From: Streptomyces sp. DI166
Lineage (GTDB): Bacteria; Actinomycetota; Actinomycetes; Streptomycetales; Streptomycetaceae
Length of the DNA stretch: 64,000 nucleotides
Reading direction: 5' to 3'
Assembly: GCF_900091315.1 (NCBI RefSeq)
Contig: NZ_FLSP01000022.1
Span: 34,678-98,677, forward strand
Shown here: piece after piece, positions 1-9,175 of the stretch
Position numbering within the stretch: position 1 is the stretch's first letter
Layout of the letters: every line of letters begins with the position of its first letter
Program-made: the position numbers and the translations under genes
The notes under the pieces: model-generated
What the model was told of the DNA's origin: nothing
What the model saw: only the letters and a program-made list of their open reading frames with translations
The model's database searches: none

Positions 1-3000
1 CGCTCCACGGCCGCGCGGGCCAGGGACTCGGCGGTGCGGTGCCGGAAGACGTCACGGGTGGTCAGTCTCAGTCCCGACTCGCGGGCACGGATGAGGAGTT
101 GGATGGCGGTGATGCTGTCGCCGCCGAGGGCGAGGAAGTCGTCCTCCGCGGTGACCTCGTCCAGTCCGAGCACCTCGGCGAAGAGCGAGCACAGCAGCTT
201 CTCGCGCGGCGTCTCGGGCGCGCGTCCGGAGCTCATCGCGCCGTAGTCGGGGGCGGGCAGGGCGCGGGCGTCGATCTTGCCGCTCGGGGTGACCGGCAGC
301 GCGTGCAGGGGCACGAGGGCCGACGGGACCATGTAGTCGGGCAGATACTCGGCGGCGTGGGCGCGCAGGGTGCGCATCAGGGCGTGCACGTCGCGGAAGG
401 GGGCGGGGCTGTTGGCGTGCGGGTAGGCGCCGGTGCCGCGGTAGAGGCCGGGTGCCGGGTCGGTGAGGGCGAGGACCGCGTCGAGGGCGCCGTCGTCGGC
501 GGTGCCGTTCCAGGTGAGCGCGGCGCGGTAGCCGTGGCGTTCGGCCAGGGCGTGCAGGTCCTCGGGGTCGGCGCCCGGGGCCGCCTCGCGGCTGCTGCCC
601 TCCAGGGCGCGCAGGTCGGCGAGGTCGTCGGCGAGGCGGGCGTTGGGGATGCCGGTGACACGCAGGCGCTCGGGGCGCTCGGCGAGCAGGGCCTCCAGGT
701 GGTCCGCGCCCGCCCAGGGGACCTCGCGCTCGTCGGGGACGGCCGCGCGCGGGCCCGGACGCAGGACGACGTCGTAGCGGTAGCGGCTCAGCTCGTTGTG
801 GTGCGCGCCCCGCTTGATCCGGATCTCGGTGTCGAAGCCGTCGAGGGCGGCGAAGTAGTCGGGGTCCAGGAGGAGTTCGCCCTCCCAGCGCACGGACTGT
901 TCGACGGCGGCACGCAGGGCGCTCTTGTCGTCGGTCGTGGCGCGCCGCGTCTCGACGGCGGCGCGCAGGGTGCGCAGCAGCCGCAGATTGCGGACGTCGC
1001 CGACGAAGATCCGCCCGCCGGTGGCGAGCAACCGGGAGGCGGCGCGCAGGACTTCGGTGAGGTAGTCGGCGCCGGGGAAGTACTGGGCGACGGAGTTGAT
1101 GACGACGGTGTCGAAGTGACCCTCGGGCAGCCCGGTGGTGTCGTGGGCGGGCTGGGCGCGCAGGTGGACTCCGGGGAGGTCCACCTGCGCGCGCAGGGCG
1201 GCGACGGCCTCGGAGGAGAGGTCGGTGCCCCAGTACTCCTCGCAGTCGGGGGCGATGCGGGAGAGGATCAGTCCGCTGCCGACGCCGATCTCCAGTACGC
1301 GCCTGGCCGGTCCGAGTTCGCGAACGCGGCGGACGGTGTTCTCCCGCCACTCGCGCATCTCCTCGACGGGGATCGGGAGCCCGTCGTACATGCTGTTCCA
1401 GCCCGCGAAGTTCTCCTGGGCGCCCTCCGAACCGGCGGCGCTGTAGAGGAGTTCGTGGACCTCCTTCCACTCCTCGACGTGTTCGGCGGAGCCGTCGAGG
1501 GAGGGGACGACATAGCCGACGAGGCGGCGGTCGCCGGGGCGGTCCTCGCGGGCGACGACGGTGACCTGGTCGACCGCCGTGTGGCCGCGCAGTACGGACT
1601 CGATCTCGCCAGGTTCGATACGGAAGCCGCGGATCTTGATCTGGGCGTCGGCGCGGCCCAGGAACTCCAGGCGTCCGTCGGCGCGCCAGCGCACCAGGTC
1701 GCCGGTGCGGTACAGGCGTTCGCCGGGGGCGCCGAAGGGGTCGGCGACGAACCGTTCGGCGGTCAGGTCGGGGCGGCCGAGGTAGCCGCGGGCGAGACCG
1801 GCGCCGCCGAGGTACAGCTCGCCGGTGAGTCCGGCGGGGACGGGGCGCAGGTAGGCGTCGAGGACGTAGGCGCGGGTGCCGGGGTCGGGTACGCCGATGG
1901 GCACGATGGAGCCGGCCGGGATGTCCGGGTCGCACAGGCCGAGCGTGGAGTTGGTGGTGGCCTCGGTGGGGCCGTAGGCGTTGAACATCATCCGGCCGCG
2001 GGCATAGCGGCCGACGAGTTCCGGCGAGACGCGTTCCGTTCCCGCCAGCAGGGTCGCGGTGGGCGGTAGGTGGACGTCGTCCGGCATCGCCGCGAGCAGG
2101 GCGGGCGGCAGGATCATGAAGGTGATGCCGTGCGCGTGGGCGTAGTCGGCGAGCGGGGCGGCCGGGACGCGCAGTTCGGCCGGTACGACGACCAGTCGGC
2201 CGCCGGAGAGCAGGCCGAGGCACAGGTCCCAGAAGGCGACGTCGAAGCTGGGCGAGGCGAACTGGAGGACCCGGCTGTGCGGGCCGATGCCGAAGCGCTC
2301 GCTCTGCGTGGCGACCAGCTTGGCGACACCGCTGTGGGCGAGCACGACACCCTTGGGCCGTCCGGTGGAGCCGGAGGTGTAGATGACGTAGGCGGCGTTG
2401 TCGACGGTGATCGGGGCGTCCGGGTCGTGGGCCGGACGCGCGGTCAACTCGGCGGCCGTGCCGGGCGCGTCGAGCGCCAGGACGGTCATGCCTTCCTGCT
2501 CGGGGAGGTCGCGGGCGGTCTCCTCCGTCGTGACCATGCAGACCGGGGTGGCGTCGCCGAGCATGTAGGCGATGCGGTCGGCCGGGTAGTCGTGGTCGAT
2601 GGGCAGGTAGGCGGAGCCGGACTTCAGGACGGCGACCTCGGTGACGATCAGGTCGATCGAGCGGGGCAGGGCCAGGGCCACGATGCGCTCGGGGCCCGCG
2701 CCACGGGCGAGCAGGGCGTGGGCGAGGCGGTTGGCGCGCTCGTCCAGCTCGGCGTAGGTGAGCTGCTCGTCCTCGAAGACCAGGGCGACGGCGTCCGGGC
2801 GGGTGCGGACCTGCTCGGCGAACATCGCGGGCCAGGTCGCGAGGGGCACGGAGTGCCCGGTGGCGTTCCAGTCGTGGACGACCTGGGTGTACTCGCTCTC
2901 CCCCATCAGTTCCAGCCGGTCCAGGGCTGTTCCGGGGCGGGCGAGCGCGTCGGCCAGCAGGGTGCGGTAGTGGCCGAGCAGGCGGTCGACGGTGGCGGCG

Positions 3001-3506
3001 TCGAGGATACGGGGGTCGTACGCCGCCCGTGCCTCGCCCGCGCTGACCTCCAGCAACAGGTCGACGGGGCCGGGCAGTTCACCGGCGGGGCGGGTGGGGG
3101 TGGCGAGGACCGTGTTGAAGAAGAGGCCGCCGCCGCGGGCGGGCCGGGGGTGCAGTTCCTCGACCAGCATGTCGATGGGCAGCCGGTGGATCTCGGCGTC
3201 GGCCCATGTCTGTTCGATCTGCCGCAACAGCCCCTGGAAGGAGGGTTCGTGGTCGATGCGGACCCGCACCGGCAGTCCGTCGTGGCCGACGGTGATGTCG
3301 GTGGCCTGGCCGTAGCGGTGCAGCAACGCCACGAAGGCGGCGAGCAGTTCGGCGTCCGTGGCCTGCGGGAGGCCGGACCGGGTGCGGACCTCGCGCGCGT
3401 GGTCCGGTTCGGTCGGATGAGGTCGGTCGACGGGAAGTGATGTCTCCAACGGAAGCGGTGTCAGCATCCGCTGCCAGTAGGCCAGGACTTCTTCGGAACC
3501 GCACAC
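1..3506 (-). CDS. Siderophore NRPS, N-terminal 1168 residues (runs off left edge)
   Basis: This is the first part of a non-ribosomal peptide synthetase that assembles a siderophore in the cytoplasm. Residues 1 to about 150 resemble a shortened condensation domain without the HHxxxDG motif. An adenylation domain follows, with A3 motif YVIYTSGSTGRPKGV (about residue 375), NAYGPTE and the A8 stretch IKIRGFRIEPGEIE (about 630). A SAM-methyltransferase (VLEIGVGSG, about 736) is inserted after A8. A10 is PSGKID (K1077), and a carrier protein has LGGDS with pantetheine serine S1131. My by-eye specificity residues are D-V-W-I-L-A-A-T-N, which is tentative. The GTG start at 3506 has GGGGAGGG nine bases upstream. 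The N-methylating first module beside hydroxylase and formyltransferase genes suggests a scabichelin-type product; coelichelin is the main alternative. Further modules lie left of the window. Confidence 0.9.
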   Translation of the reverse strand, partial: MCGSEEVLAYWQRMLTPLPLETSLPVDRPHPTEPDHAREVRTRSGLPQATDAELLAAFVALLHRYGQATDITVGHDGLPVRVRIDHEPSFQGLLRQIEQTWADAEIHRLPIDMLVEELHPRPARGGGLFFNTVLATPTRPAGELPGPVDLLLEVSAGEARAAYDPRILDAATVDRLLGHYRTLLADALARPGTALDRLELMGESEYTQVVHDWNATGHSVPLATWPAMFAEQVRTRPDAVALVFEDEQLTYAELDERANRLAHALLARGAGPERIVALALPRSIDLIVTEVAVLKSGSAYLPIDHDYPADRIAYMLGDATPVCMVTTEETARDLPEQEGMTVLALDAPGTAAELTARPAHDPDAPITVDNAAYVIYTSGSTGRPKGVVLAHSGVAKLVATQSERFGIGPHSRVLQFASPSFDVAFWDLCLGLLSGGRLVVVPAELRVPAAPLADYAHAHGITFMILPPALLAAMPDDVHLPPTATLLAGTERVSPELVGRYARGRMMFNAYGPTEATTNSTLGLCDPDIPAGSIVPIGVPDPGTRAYVLDAYLRPVPAGLTGELYLGGAGLARGYLGRPDLTAERFVADPFGAPGERLYRTGDLVRWRADGRLEFLGRADAQIKIRGFRIEPGEIESVLRGHTAVDQVTVVAREDRPGDRRLVGYVVPSLDGSAEHVEEWKEVHELLYSAAGSEGAQENFAGWNSMYDGLPIPVEEMREWRENTVRRVRELGPARRVLEIGVGSGLILSRIAPDCEEYWGTDLSSEAVAALRAQVDLPGVHLRAQPAHDTTGLPEGHFDTVVINSVAQYFPGADYLTEVLRAASRLLATGGRIFVGDVRNLRLLRTLRAAVETRRATTDDKSALRAAVEQSVRWEGELLLDPDYFAALDGFDTEIRIKRGAHHNELSRYRYDVVLRPGPRAAVPDEREVPWAGADHLEALLAERPERLRVTGIPNARLADDLADLRALEGSSREAAPGADPEDLHALAERHGYRAALTWNGTADDGALDAVLALTDPAPGLYRGTGAYPHANSPAPFRDVHALMRTLRAHAAEYLPDYMVPSALVPLHALPVTPSGKIDARALPAPDYGAMSSGRAPETPREKLLCSLFAEVLGLDEVTAEDDFLALGGDSITAIQLLIRARESGLRLTTRDVFRHRTAESLARAAVE

Positions 3507-3564
3507 AGCAGCGCGCCCTCCCCAGCGGGTCGTTCCCGGCCTGGGCCGGGGATCGGCGCCATAG

Positions 3565-3583
3565 TAAGGTAAGGGTTACCTAA
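3565..3583. promoter_or_regulatory. DmdR/IdeR-type iron box
   Basis: TAAGGTAAGGGTTACCTAA closely matches the streptomycete iron-box consensus TTAGGTTAGGCTCACCTAA and has the inverted core AGGTAA-GGG-TTACCT. It lies in the 176-bp divergent region between the NRPS (minus) and the uptake permease (plus), so one bound Fe(II)-DmdR dimer set could repress both when iron is plentiful. This is inferred from motif and position. Confidence 0.8.
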
Positions 3584-3682
3584 TTCAAAGCGTGCACACA
3601 TATTTCGACAAGGGGATGGGACCGGGGCCCAACTCCCCCTATGGTCCTGTTTGTTAGGCAAGGCTGACCGAAGGAAGTTGAC

Positions 3683-4723
3683 GTGGGGACCTCGGCGGTC
3701 CGGGCGGCGAAAGGCCCCCGCGCGGTACTCCTGCTCGCGCTCTCCGGCGCGGCGCTGCTGGCCCTGTGCGGCCTGTCGATGGCCTACGGCGCGCTCGGCG
3801 TGCCCCTTGACCAGGTCTGGCACACCCTCCTCGGCGACCCGCCCAACCGCCGCGTGGACAACGTCATCTGGTCCGTACGGCTGCCCCGGACCGCCCTCGG
3901 CCTCGCCACCGGCGCCGCGCTCGGCCTGTCGGGCGCGCTGATGCAGGCGCTCACCCGCAATCCGCTGGCCGACCCGGGCATCCTCGGGGTGAGCGCGGGC
4001 GCGGCGTTCGCGGTGGTGCTGTCGGTCGGGGTCCTCGGGATCGCCTCGGTCTACGGCTACATCTGGTTCGCGTTCGCCGGGGCCATGGTCGCGAGCGTGC
4101 TGGTCTATCTGCTGGGCGGGCTGGGCCGTTCGGGCACCACACCGGTGAAGCTGGCGCTGGCCGGGGTCGCGGTGACCTCGCTGCTGTTCTCGCTGACCAG
4201 TGCCGTCGCGCTGACCGACCCGGACGCCCTGAACCGCTACCGCTTCTGGTCGGCGGGCTCCCTCGCCAACCAGGACCAGGAAGTCCTGGTACGCGTCCTG
4301 CCGTTCCTCGGCGTCGGCGCCCTCCTCGCGCTGGCCTGCGCCCCGGCCCTCAACCGGCTCGCGCTCGGCGACGACGTGGCCCGCTCGCTCGGACTCAAGG
4401 TCGGCCTGGTCCGCGTCCAGGGCGTGGTCGCCGTCACCCTGCTCACGGGGGGCGCCGTGGCCGTGATCGGGCCGGTCGTCTTCGTCGGCCTGGTCGTCCC
4501 GCACATCGCCCGCGTCCTGGCCCAGTACGCCGGTATCGGCCCCGACCACCGCTGGCTGCTGCCGCTGTCGGCCGTCCTGGCCCCCTGCCTCCTCCTCGCC
4601 GCGGACATCGCCGGCCGGCTCCTGGCCAAGCCCACGGAGATCCAGGCGGGCATCCTGGTCGCCTTCCTGGGCGGCCCGTTCTTCATCGCGCTGGTACGCC
4701 GCCGCCGACTCGCGGACCTGTGA
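3683..4723 (+). CDS. FecCD-family iron-siderophore ABC permease
   Basis: This 346-residue inner-membrane permease belongs to the BtuC/FecCD family and forms half of a channel that imports ferric siderophore. Many hydrophobic helices are visible, along with the family signatures SGALMQALTRNPLADPGILG near residue 90 and the LGDDVARSLG coupling loop near 230 that contacts the ATPase. The GTG start at 3683 is preceded by GAAGGAAG. A second permease and an ATPase follow on the same strand, so these three probably form one operon controlled by the iron box upstream. No receptor lipoprotein is adjacent to this set; the only one visible is at 12075-13061. Confidence 0.92.
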   Translation: MGTSAVRAAKGPRAVLLLALSGAALLALCGLSMAYGALGVPLDQVWHTLLGDPPNRRVDNVIWSVRLPRTALGLATGAALGLSGALMQALTRNPLADPGILGVSAGAAFAVVLSVGVLGIASVYGYIWFAFAGAMVASVLVYLLGGLGRSGTTPVKLALAGVAVTSLLFSLTSAVALTDPDALNRYRFWSAGSLANQDQEVLVRVLPFLGVGALLALACAPALNRLALGDDVARSLGLKVGLVRVQGVVAVTLLTGGAVAVIGPVVFVGLVVPHIARVLAQYAGIGPDHRWLLPLSAVLAPCLLLAADIAGRLLAKPTEIQAGILVAFLGGPFFIALVRRRRLADL

Positions 4724-4771
4724 GCATGACGATCCACCGCGCCCGCCCCACACCCTCCGGAGCTGTGACCC

Positions 4772-5881
4772 ATGACGACTGATCTCGCGTCCGGTCCGGG
4801 GCGCAAGGACGCCGTGGGGCGGGCGATGCCCCGGCGCACCGGGGGGCGGGTGCCGTTCCGGCTGACGGTGCCGCCGGTGTCCGGGCTGGTACGGCCGCGG
4901 CTCGTGGCCGTCTGCCTGGCGCTCGCCGCCGCCGCGTTCCTGCTGTTCGCCGTGGAGACCTCCGTCGGCGACATCGCCCTGCCGCTGACGGACGTGATGA
5001 AGGCGCTGGTGGGGGCCTCGGACCCGGCCACCGAGCTGATCGTGCACGAGCTGCGGCTGCCCCGCGCCCTCGCGGGTGCCCTCGTGGGCATCGCCTTCGG
5101 TGTCTCAGGCGCGCTGCTCCAGACGATGACCCGCAATCCGCTCGCCAGCCCCGACATGATGGGCATCACCCAGGGCGCCGGTACCGCCGTGGTGGCCGGG
5201 GTCGTGCTGGGCTGGGACGGCGGGCTGAGCACGCAGGCGCTCGGTCTGCTGGGCGCGCTGACGGCGGCGCTGCTCGTGTACGTCCTGGCCTGGAAGCGCG
5301 GCACCAGCGGCTACCGCATCGTCCTGGTCGGCGTGGGCGTCGCCTGGATCTGCACCAGCGCCACCGACTACCTGATGGCCCGGGGCCAGCGCTTCCAGGC
5401 GCAGGCCGCGCTGGGCTGGCTGGTGGGCAACCTCAACGGCCGTACCTGGGAGCAGCTCACCCCGCTCGTCTGGGCGCTGGTCCTGCTGCTGCCCCCGGCC
5501 CTGCTGCTCGGGCGGCTGATGCGGACGCTGGAACTGGGCGACGACGTGGCCCGGGGCCTCGGCACCCGGGTGCAGACGGTCCGTGTCGCCGTACTCCTCA
5601 CCGCCGTGGGCCTGGTGGCCTTCGGTGCCGCGACCGCGGGCCCGGTGGCGTTCGTCGCCCTCGCCGCGCCCCAGGTCGCCCAGCGCCTGGCCGGTACGGC
5701 CTTCCCGCCCCCGGTCGGCGCGGGCCTGACCGGCGCCGTGATGGTGCTGGGGTCCGATCTCGCCGCCCGCAAGCTGATCCCCGACACGGAGCTTCCGGTC
5801 GGGATCGTCACGGGTGTGCTCGGCGCGCCCGTTCTGCTCTGGCTGCTCGTCCGCGCCAACCGCGCCGGTTCAGGAGGCTGA
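4772..5881 (+). CDS. FecCD-family iron-siderophore ABC permease, second subunit
   Basis: This 369-residue permease is homologous to the preceding gene and should form the heterodimeric channel with it. Motifs include [20 protein letters not shown] near residue 110 and the coupling loop [10 protein letters not shown] near 255. The N-terminus has a longer charged cytoplasmic leader (about 40 residues) before the first helix. I chose the ATG at 4772; a GTG seven bases upstream is out of frame. Its stop codon overlaps the ribosome binding site of the next gene (AGGAGG at 5872-5877), which indicates coupled translation with the ATPase. Confidence 0.92.
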   Translation: MTTDLASGPGRKDAVGRAMPRRTGGRVPFRLTVPPVSGLVRPRLVAVCLALAAAAFLLFAVETSVGDIALPLTDVMKALVGASDPATELIVHELRLPRALAGALVGIAFGVSGALLQTMTRNPLASPDMMGITQGAGTAVVAGVVLGWDGGLSTQALGLLGALTAALLVYVLAWKRGTSGYRIVLVGVGVAWICTSATDYLMARGQRFQAQAALGWLVGNLNGRTWEQLTPLVWALVLLLPPALLLGRLMRTLELGDDVARGLGTRVQTVRVAVLLTAVGLVAFGAATAGPVAFVALAAPQVAQRLAGTAFPPPVGAGLTGAVMVLGSDLAARKLIPDTELPVGIVTGVLGAPVLLWLLVRANRAGSGG

Positions 5882-5885
5882 CACC

Positions 5886-6734
5886 GTGTCGAAGACCGAG
5901 ACCGCACTCACCACCGGCCCCGAACTGCGCGCCGAGCGCCTGCGGCTGGCGTACGACGACCGCGTGGTCGTTGAGGACCTCGACCTGGTGGTGCCGACCG
6001 GCCGGGTCACCGTGATCGTCGGCGCCAACGCCTGCGGCAAGTCCACCCTGCTGCGCGCGCTCGCCCGGCTGCTGCACCCCAGGTCCGGCGCGGTGCACCT
6101 GGACGGCCGGTCCATCCACGCCATCCCGACCCGCACCCTCGCCCAGCGCCTCGGCATCCTGCCGCAGACCCCGGTCGCGCCCGAGGGCCTGACCGTCATC
6201 GACCTGGTGGGGCGCGGCCGTTCACCGCACCAGACCTGGTGGCGGCAGTGGTCCTCGGCCGACGAGGAGGCCGTGCACGAGGCGCTGCGCGCCACCGGTA
6301 TGACCGATCTCGCGCACCGCGCGGTGGACGAACTGTCCGGCGGGCAGCGGCAGCGGGCGTGGATCGCGATGGCGGTCGCGCAGGGCACGCCGGTGATGCT
6401 CCTGGACGAGCCGACGACGTACCTCGACCTGGCCCACCAGATCGACGTCCTGGACCTCGTCACCGACCTCAACCGTCATCAGGGGCGCACGGTGGTGATG
6501 GTGCTGCACGATCTCAACCAGGCCTGCCGGTACGCCGATCACATCGTCGCGATGAAGGCGGGCCGTATCGTCGCGGAGGGTGCGCCGGCCGACGTGGTGA
6601 CGGCGGAAACGGTGGAGGAGGTCTTCGGGCTGCGGTGCGTGGTGAGCACCGATCCGGTCAGCGGAACGCCGATGGTGATCCCGATGGGACGGCACCACGA
6701 GGGGATCGAGGACGCGGCGCCGGTGGCCGGCTGA
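5886..6734 (+). CDS. Iron-siderophore ABC transporter ATPase
   Basis: This 282-residue FepC-type ATPase drives the two permeases encoded just upstream. It has Walker [10 protein letters not shown] (an A replaces the G usual in GPNGCGKST), the signature LSGGQRQR, Walker [14 protein letters not shown] and the switch histidine in VLHDLNQA. The GTG at 5886 sits nine bases after AGGAGG. A strong hairpin directly after the gene separates it from the convergent formyltransferase gene. Confidence 0.92.
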   Translation: MSKTETALTTGPELRAERLRLAYDDRVVVEDLDLVVPTGRVTVIVGANACGKSTLLRALARLLHPRSGAVHLDGRSIHAIPTRTLAQRLGILPQTPVAPEGLTVIDLVGRGRSPHQTWWRQWSSADEEAVHEALRATGMTDLAHRAVDELSGGQRQRAWIAMAVAQGTPVMLLDEPTTYLDLAHQIDVLDLVTDLNRHQGRTVVMVLHDLNQACRYADHIVAMKAGRIVAEGAPADVVTAETVEEVFGLRCVVSTDPVSGTPMVIPMGRHHEGIEDAAPVAG

Positions 6735-6739
6735 GGCAG

Positions 6740-6767
6740 GCGGGACCGGCGCCCGGGCCGGTCCCGC
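6740..6767. terminator. Bidirectional hairpin terminator
   Basis: An 11-bp perfect stem (GCGGGACCGGC pairing with GCCGGTCCCGC) around a six-base loop lies in the 42-bp gap between the convergent ATPase and formyltransferase genes. It has no U-tract, which is usual in streptomycetes. Confidence 0.7.
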
Positions 6768-6776
6768 GAGTGTCCG

Positions 6777-7724
6777 CTACGGCCGCGCCGTCAGGTAACC
6801 CCCCATCGTGCGGAAGTAGTCCGTGGCGTCGTACTCCGAGCCGTCCTCGGTCCGTACGCGCTGCACCACCAGTCCGGGCAGCTTCCCCGAACGTGCCCCG
6901 GCCCCGGCCACGATGACCACGCCGTCGCCCTCGCGGATGAAGATCCGGCCCGGGGTGCCGCCGTAACGGCCTTGGGAGACGGCGGACTTGATGATCCGTA
7001 TCCGCTCGCCCCGGTAATGCGTGAAGGCGTTCGGATAGGGGTCGGACTGGGCCCGCACCAGCCGTTCCAGGTCCTCGGCGGGCCAGCTCCAGTCGATCCG
7101 GCTGTCCTCCAGGGACCGCTTGTGGAAGAAGCTGGACCGGGTGCGGTCCTGCGGGATCCACACGGTCCGCCCGGAGGCGATCAGGTCCAGCGATTCGCGG
7201 ACCACCGGCCCGATCAGGTCAACGGTGCGGTGGAACAGGTCCGTTGCCGTGTCGGTGGGTCCGACCGGCACCGCGCGCTGGAGCAGGATGTCGCCCATGT
7301 CGAGGTCGGCGTCCATGCGGTGGGCGGTGACCCCGACCTGCTTCTCGCCGTTGATGAGCGCCCAGATCAGCGGTGAGAAGCCGGCGTAGGAAGGCAGCAG
7401 CGAGTCGTGGATGTTCAGCGTGCCGTGCGGCGGCAGGTCGAAGATCTCGGCGGGCAGCCAGGTGCGCCAGTTGTTCGCGACGATGATGTCCGGCGCCGCG
7501 TCCTTGAGCGCCCGGAGCAGTTCGTCGTCGCCGGGCCGGTTGCGCAACAGCACAGGTACGCCGTGCTGTTCGGCGAGGTCGGCGACGGAGTCGGACCAGA
7601 TCCTCTCGTAGACGTGGTCGCTCTTGGGATGGGTGACGACCAGGACCACTTCGTGCTCGGAGTCCAGCAGAGCCTGTAGCGTCCGGTGTCCCCAGGTCTG
7701 GTAGCCGAACATGACGACCCGCAT
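6777..7724 (-). CDS. N-formyltransferase for hydroxyornithine
   Basis: This 315-residue protein belongs to the methionyl-tRNA formyltransferase fold and uses N10-formyltetrahydrofolate. The catalytic Asn-His-Asp set is visible as N and H in NIHDSLLPSYAG (about residues 105-115) and D in RMDADLDMGDIL (about 143). A C-terminal domain of roughly 110 residues follows. Beside a siderophore NRPS and an amino-acid N-hydroxylase it most likely formylates delta-N-hydroxyornithine, as CchA does for coelichelin; that substrate is inferred from context. The ATG at 7724 has GAGGAGGG upstream. It is transcribed divergently from the hydroxylase across an iron box. Confidence 0.88.
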   Translation of the reverse strand: MRVVMFGYQTWGHRTLQALLDSEHEVVLVVTHPKSDHVYERIWSDSVADLAEQHGVPVLLRNRPGDDELLRALKDAAPDIIVANNWRTWLPAEIFDLPPHGTLNIHDSLLPSYAGFSPLIWALINGEKQVGVTAHRMDADLDMGDILLQRAVPVGPTDTATDLFHRTVDLIGPVVRESLDLIASGRTVWIPQDRTRSSFFHKRSLEDSRIDWSWPAEDLERLVRAQSDPYPNAFTHYRGERIRIIKSAVSQGRYGGTPGRIFIREGDGVVIVAGAGARSGKLPGLVVQRVRTEDGSEYDATDYFRTMGGYLTARP

Positions 7725-7745
7725 GTATGCCCTCCTCAGCCATTG

Positions 7746-7764
7746 CTAGGTAAGGCTTACCTTA
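7746..7764. promoter_or_regulatory. DmdR/IdeR-type iron box
   Basis: CTAGGTAAGGCTTACCTTA contains the perfect 7-1-7 palindrome AGGTAAG-G-CTTACCT. It lies between the divergent formyltransferase and hydroxylase genes and probably represses both under iron sufficiency. Confidence 0.82.
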
Positions 7765-7846
7765 TCTAGCATGTGGGTGCTCGGGGGAGACTGTCGACCT
7801 CATTTGAGGGCGCTGTGAACTCCCCCCTACAGGAGGCGATGACGCG

Positions 7847-9172
7847 GTGACCACGCTGCACAGTGAACCGGACTCCATCCACGACGTTCTGGGTATCGGC
7901 TTCGGCCCCTCACACCTCGCCCTCGCGATCGCGCTGCACGAGCAGGGCGCCGGCCCTCACCAAGGAGACGGATTCCGCGTCCAGTTCCTGGAGCGGCAGC
8001 CGCGGTTCGGCTGGCATCGCGGCATGCTGATCGACGATGCCACCATGCAAGTGTCCTTTCTCAAGGACCTGGTGACGATGCGTGACCCCACCAGCGACTT
8101 CAGCTTCCTGTGCTATCTGCGCGAGCGCGGCCGGCTGGTGGACTTCCTCAATCAGAAGACGCTGTTCCCCCTGCGTATCGAGTTCCACGACTACTTCGAG
8201 TGGGCGGCGGCCCGGGTGGACCACCTCGTGGAGTACGGGGCCGACGTGGTCTCCGTGAAGCCGGTCACGGAGGACGGCGAGGTCCGCTGGTTCGACGTCG
8301 CCAGCCGCGATCCGGCCGCCCCGGAGCGGCTGACGGTGCGCCGGACCCGCACGCTGTGCGTGGCGACGGGTCTCGAACCCCATCTGCCGCCCGGCGCGGT
8401 CCTGTCCGAACAGGCCTGGCACAACAGCGAGTTGCTGACCCGGGTGGAGCAACGCGTACGTTCCGGCAAGCCCGTCCGCCGCGCCGTGGTCCTCGGCGCC
8501 GGGCAGAGCGCCGCCGAGGCGGTCGACTATCTGCACCGGACCTTCCCCGAGGCCGAGATCTGCTCGGTGTTCGCCAAGTACGGCTACACACCGGCCGATG
8601 ACAGCCCGTTCGCCAACCGCATCTTCGACCCCGAGGCCGTGGACCTGTTCTTCGAGGCCCCGCCGCAGGTGAAGCGCTCGCTGCACGACTACCACCGCGG
8701 GACCAACTACTCCGTGGTGGACATCGACCTGATCGAGTCCCTGTCGCGCACGATGTACCAGGAGAAGGTGCAGGGCAGGCAGCGGCTGCGGATGATGAAC
8801 GTCTCCCGGCTGCGCGAGGTCGCCGAGCACGCGGACGGTGTGAAGGTGACCGTCGAATTCCTGCCGACCGGTGAACACGAGGTACTGGACTGCGACCTGG
8901 TCGTCTACGCGACCGGCTACCAGCCCAGGGGTATCGGCGACAACCTCGGAGAGATCGCCAAACTCTGTCTGCGCGACGAGGAGGACCAGCTGAGGATCGG
9001 CCGCGACCACCGCGTGGAGACCGCGGCCCACGTCCGGGCGGACATCTACCTCCAGGGCGGCACGGAACACACCCACGGCCTCACCTCGACCCTGCTGTCC
9101 ACAACCGCCGTACGGGCCGGGGAGATCAGCGCCTCGCTCCTGAGCCGCAACGCGAGCACCGCAGCGCGGTAG
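7847..9172 (+). CDS. L-ornithine/L-lysine N-monooxygenase (siderophore hydroxylase)
   Basis: This 441-residue flavin monooxygenase of the IucD/PvdA/CchB family hydroxylates the side-chain amine of ornithine or lysine to give the hydroxamate precursor. It has the FAD motif GFGPSHLALA near residue 20, the NADPH motif GAGQSAAE near 220 and the C-terminal YATGYQP. Substrate: ornithine is likelier because a formyltransferase and an NRPS are adjacent; lysine cannot be excluded. The GTG at 7847 follows AGGAGG at 7831-7836; an ATG at 7839 is immediately stopped. The next gene begins four bases after the stop, so the two are probably cotranscribed. Confidence 0.93.
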   Translation: MTTLHSEPDSIHDVLGIGFGPSHLALAIALHEQGAGPHQGDGFRVQFLERQPRFGWHRGMLIDDATMQVSFLKDLVTMRDPTSDFSFLCYLRERGRLVDFLNQKTLFPLRIEFHDYFEWAAARVDHLVEYGADVVSVKPVTEDGEVRWFDVASRDPAAPERLTVRRTRTLCVATGLEPHLPPGAVLSEQAWHNSELLTRVEQRVRSGKPVRRAVVLGAGQSAAEAVDYLHRTFPEAEICSVFAKYGYTPADDSPFANRIFDPEAVDLFFEAPPQVKRSLHDYHRGTNYSVVDIDLIESLSRTMYQEKVQGRQRLRMMNVSRLREVAEHADGVKVTVEFLPTGEHEVLDCDLVVYATGYQPRGIGDNLGEIAKLCLRDEEDQLRIGRDHRVETAAHVRADIYLQGGTEHTHGLTSTLLSTTAVRAGEISASLLSRNASTAAR

Positions 9173-9175
9173 CCC

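Noticed and set aside
39..3440. Two long plus-strand open frames (39-2069 and 2070-3440).
   Set aside because: They are antisense to the NRPS, whose adenylation, methyltransferase and carrier motifs are clear on the minus strand. Their compositions (Gly, Ala, Val, Asp repeats) are typical of high-GC shadow frames.
3461..5047. A 528-codon minus-strand frame over the permease genes.
   Set aside because: It is antisense to the FecCD permeases with all family motifs and has a shadow composition rich in Arg, Gly, Gln and His.
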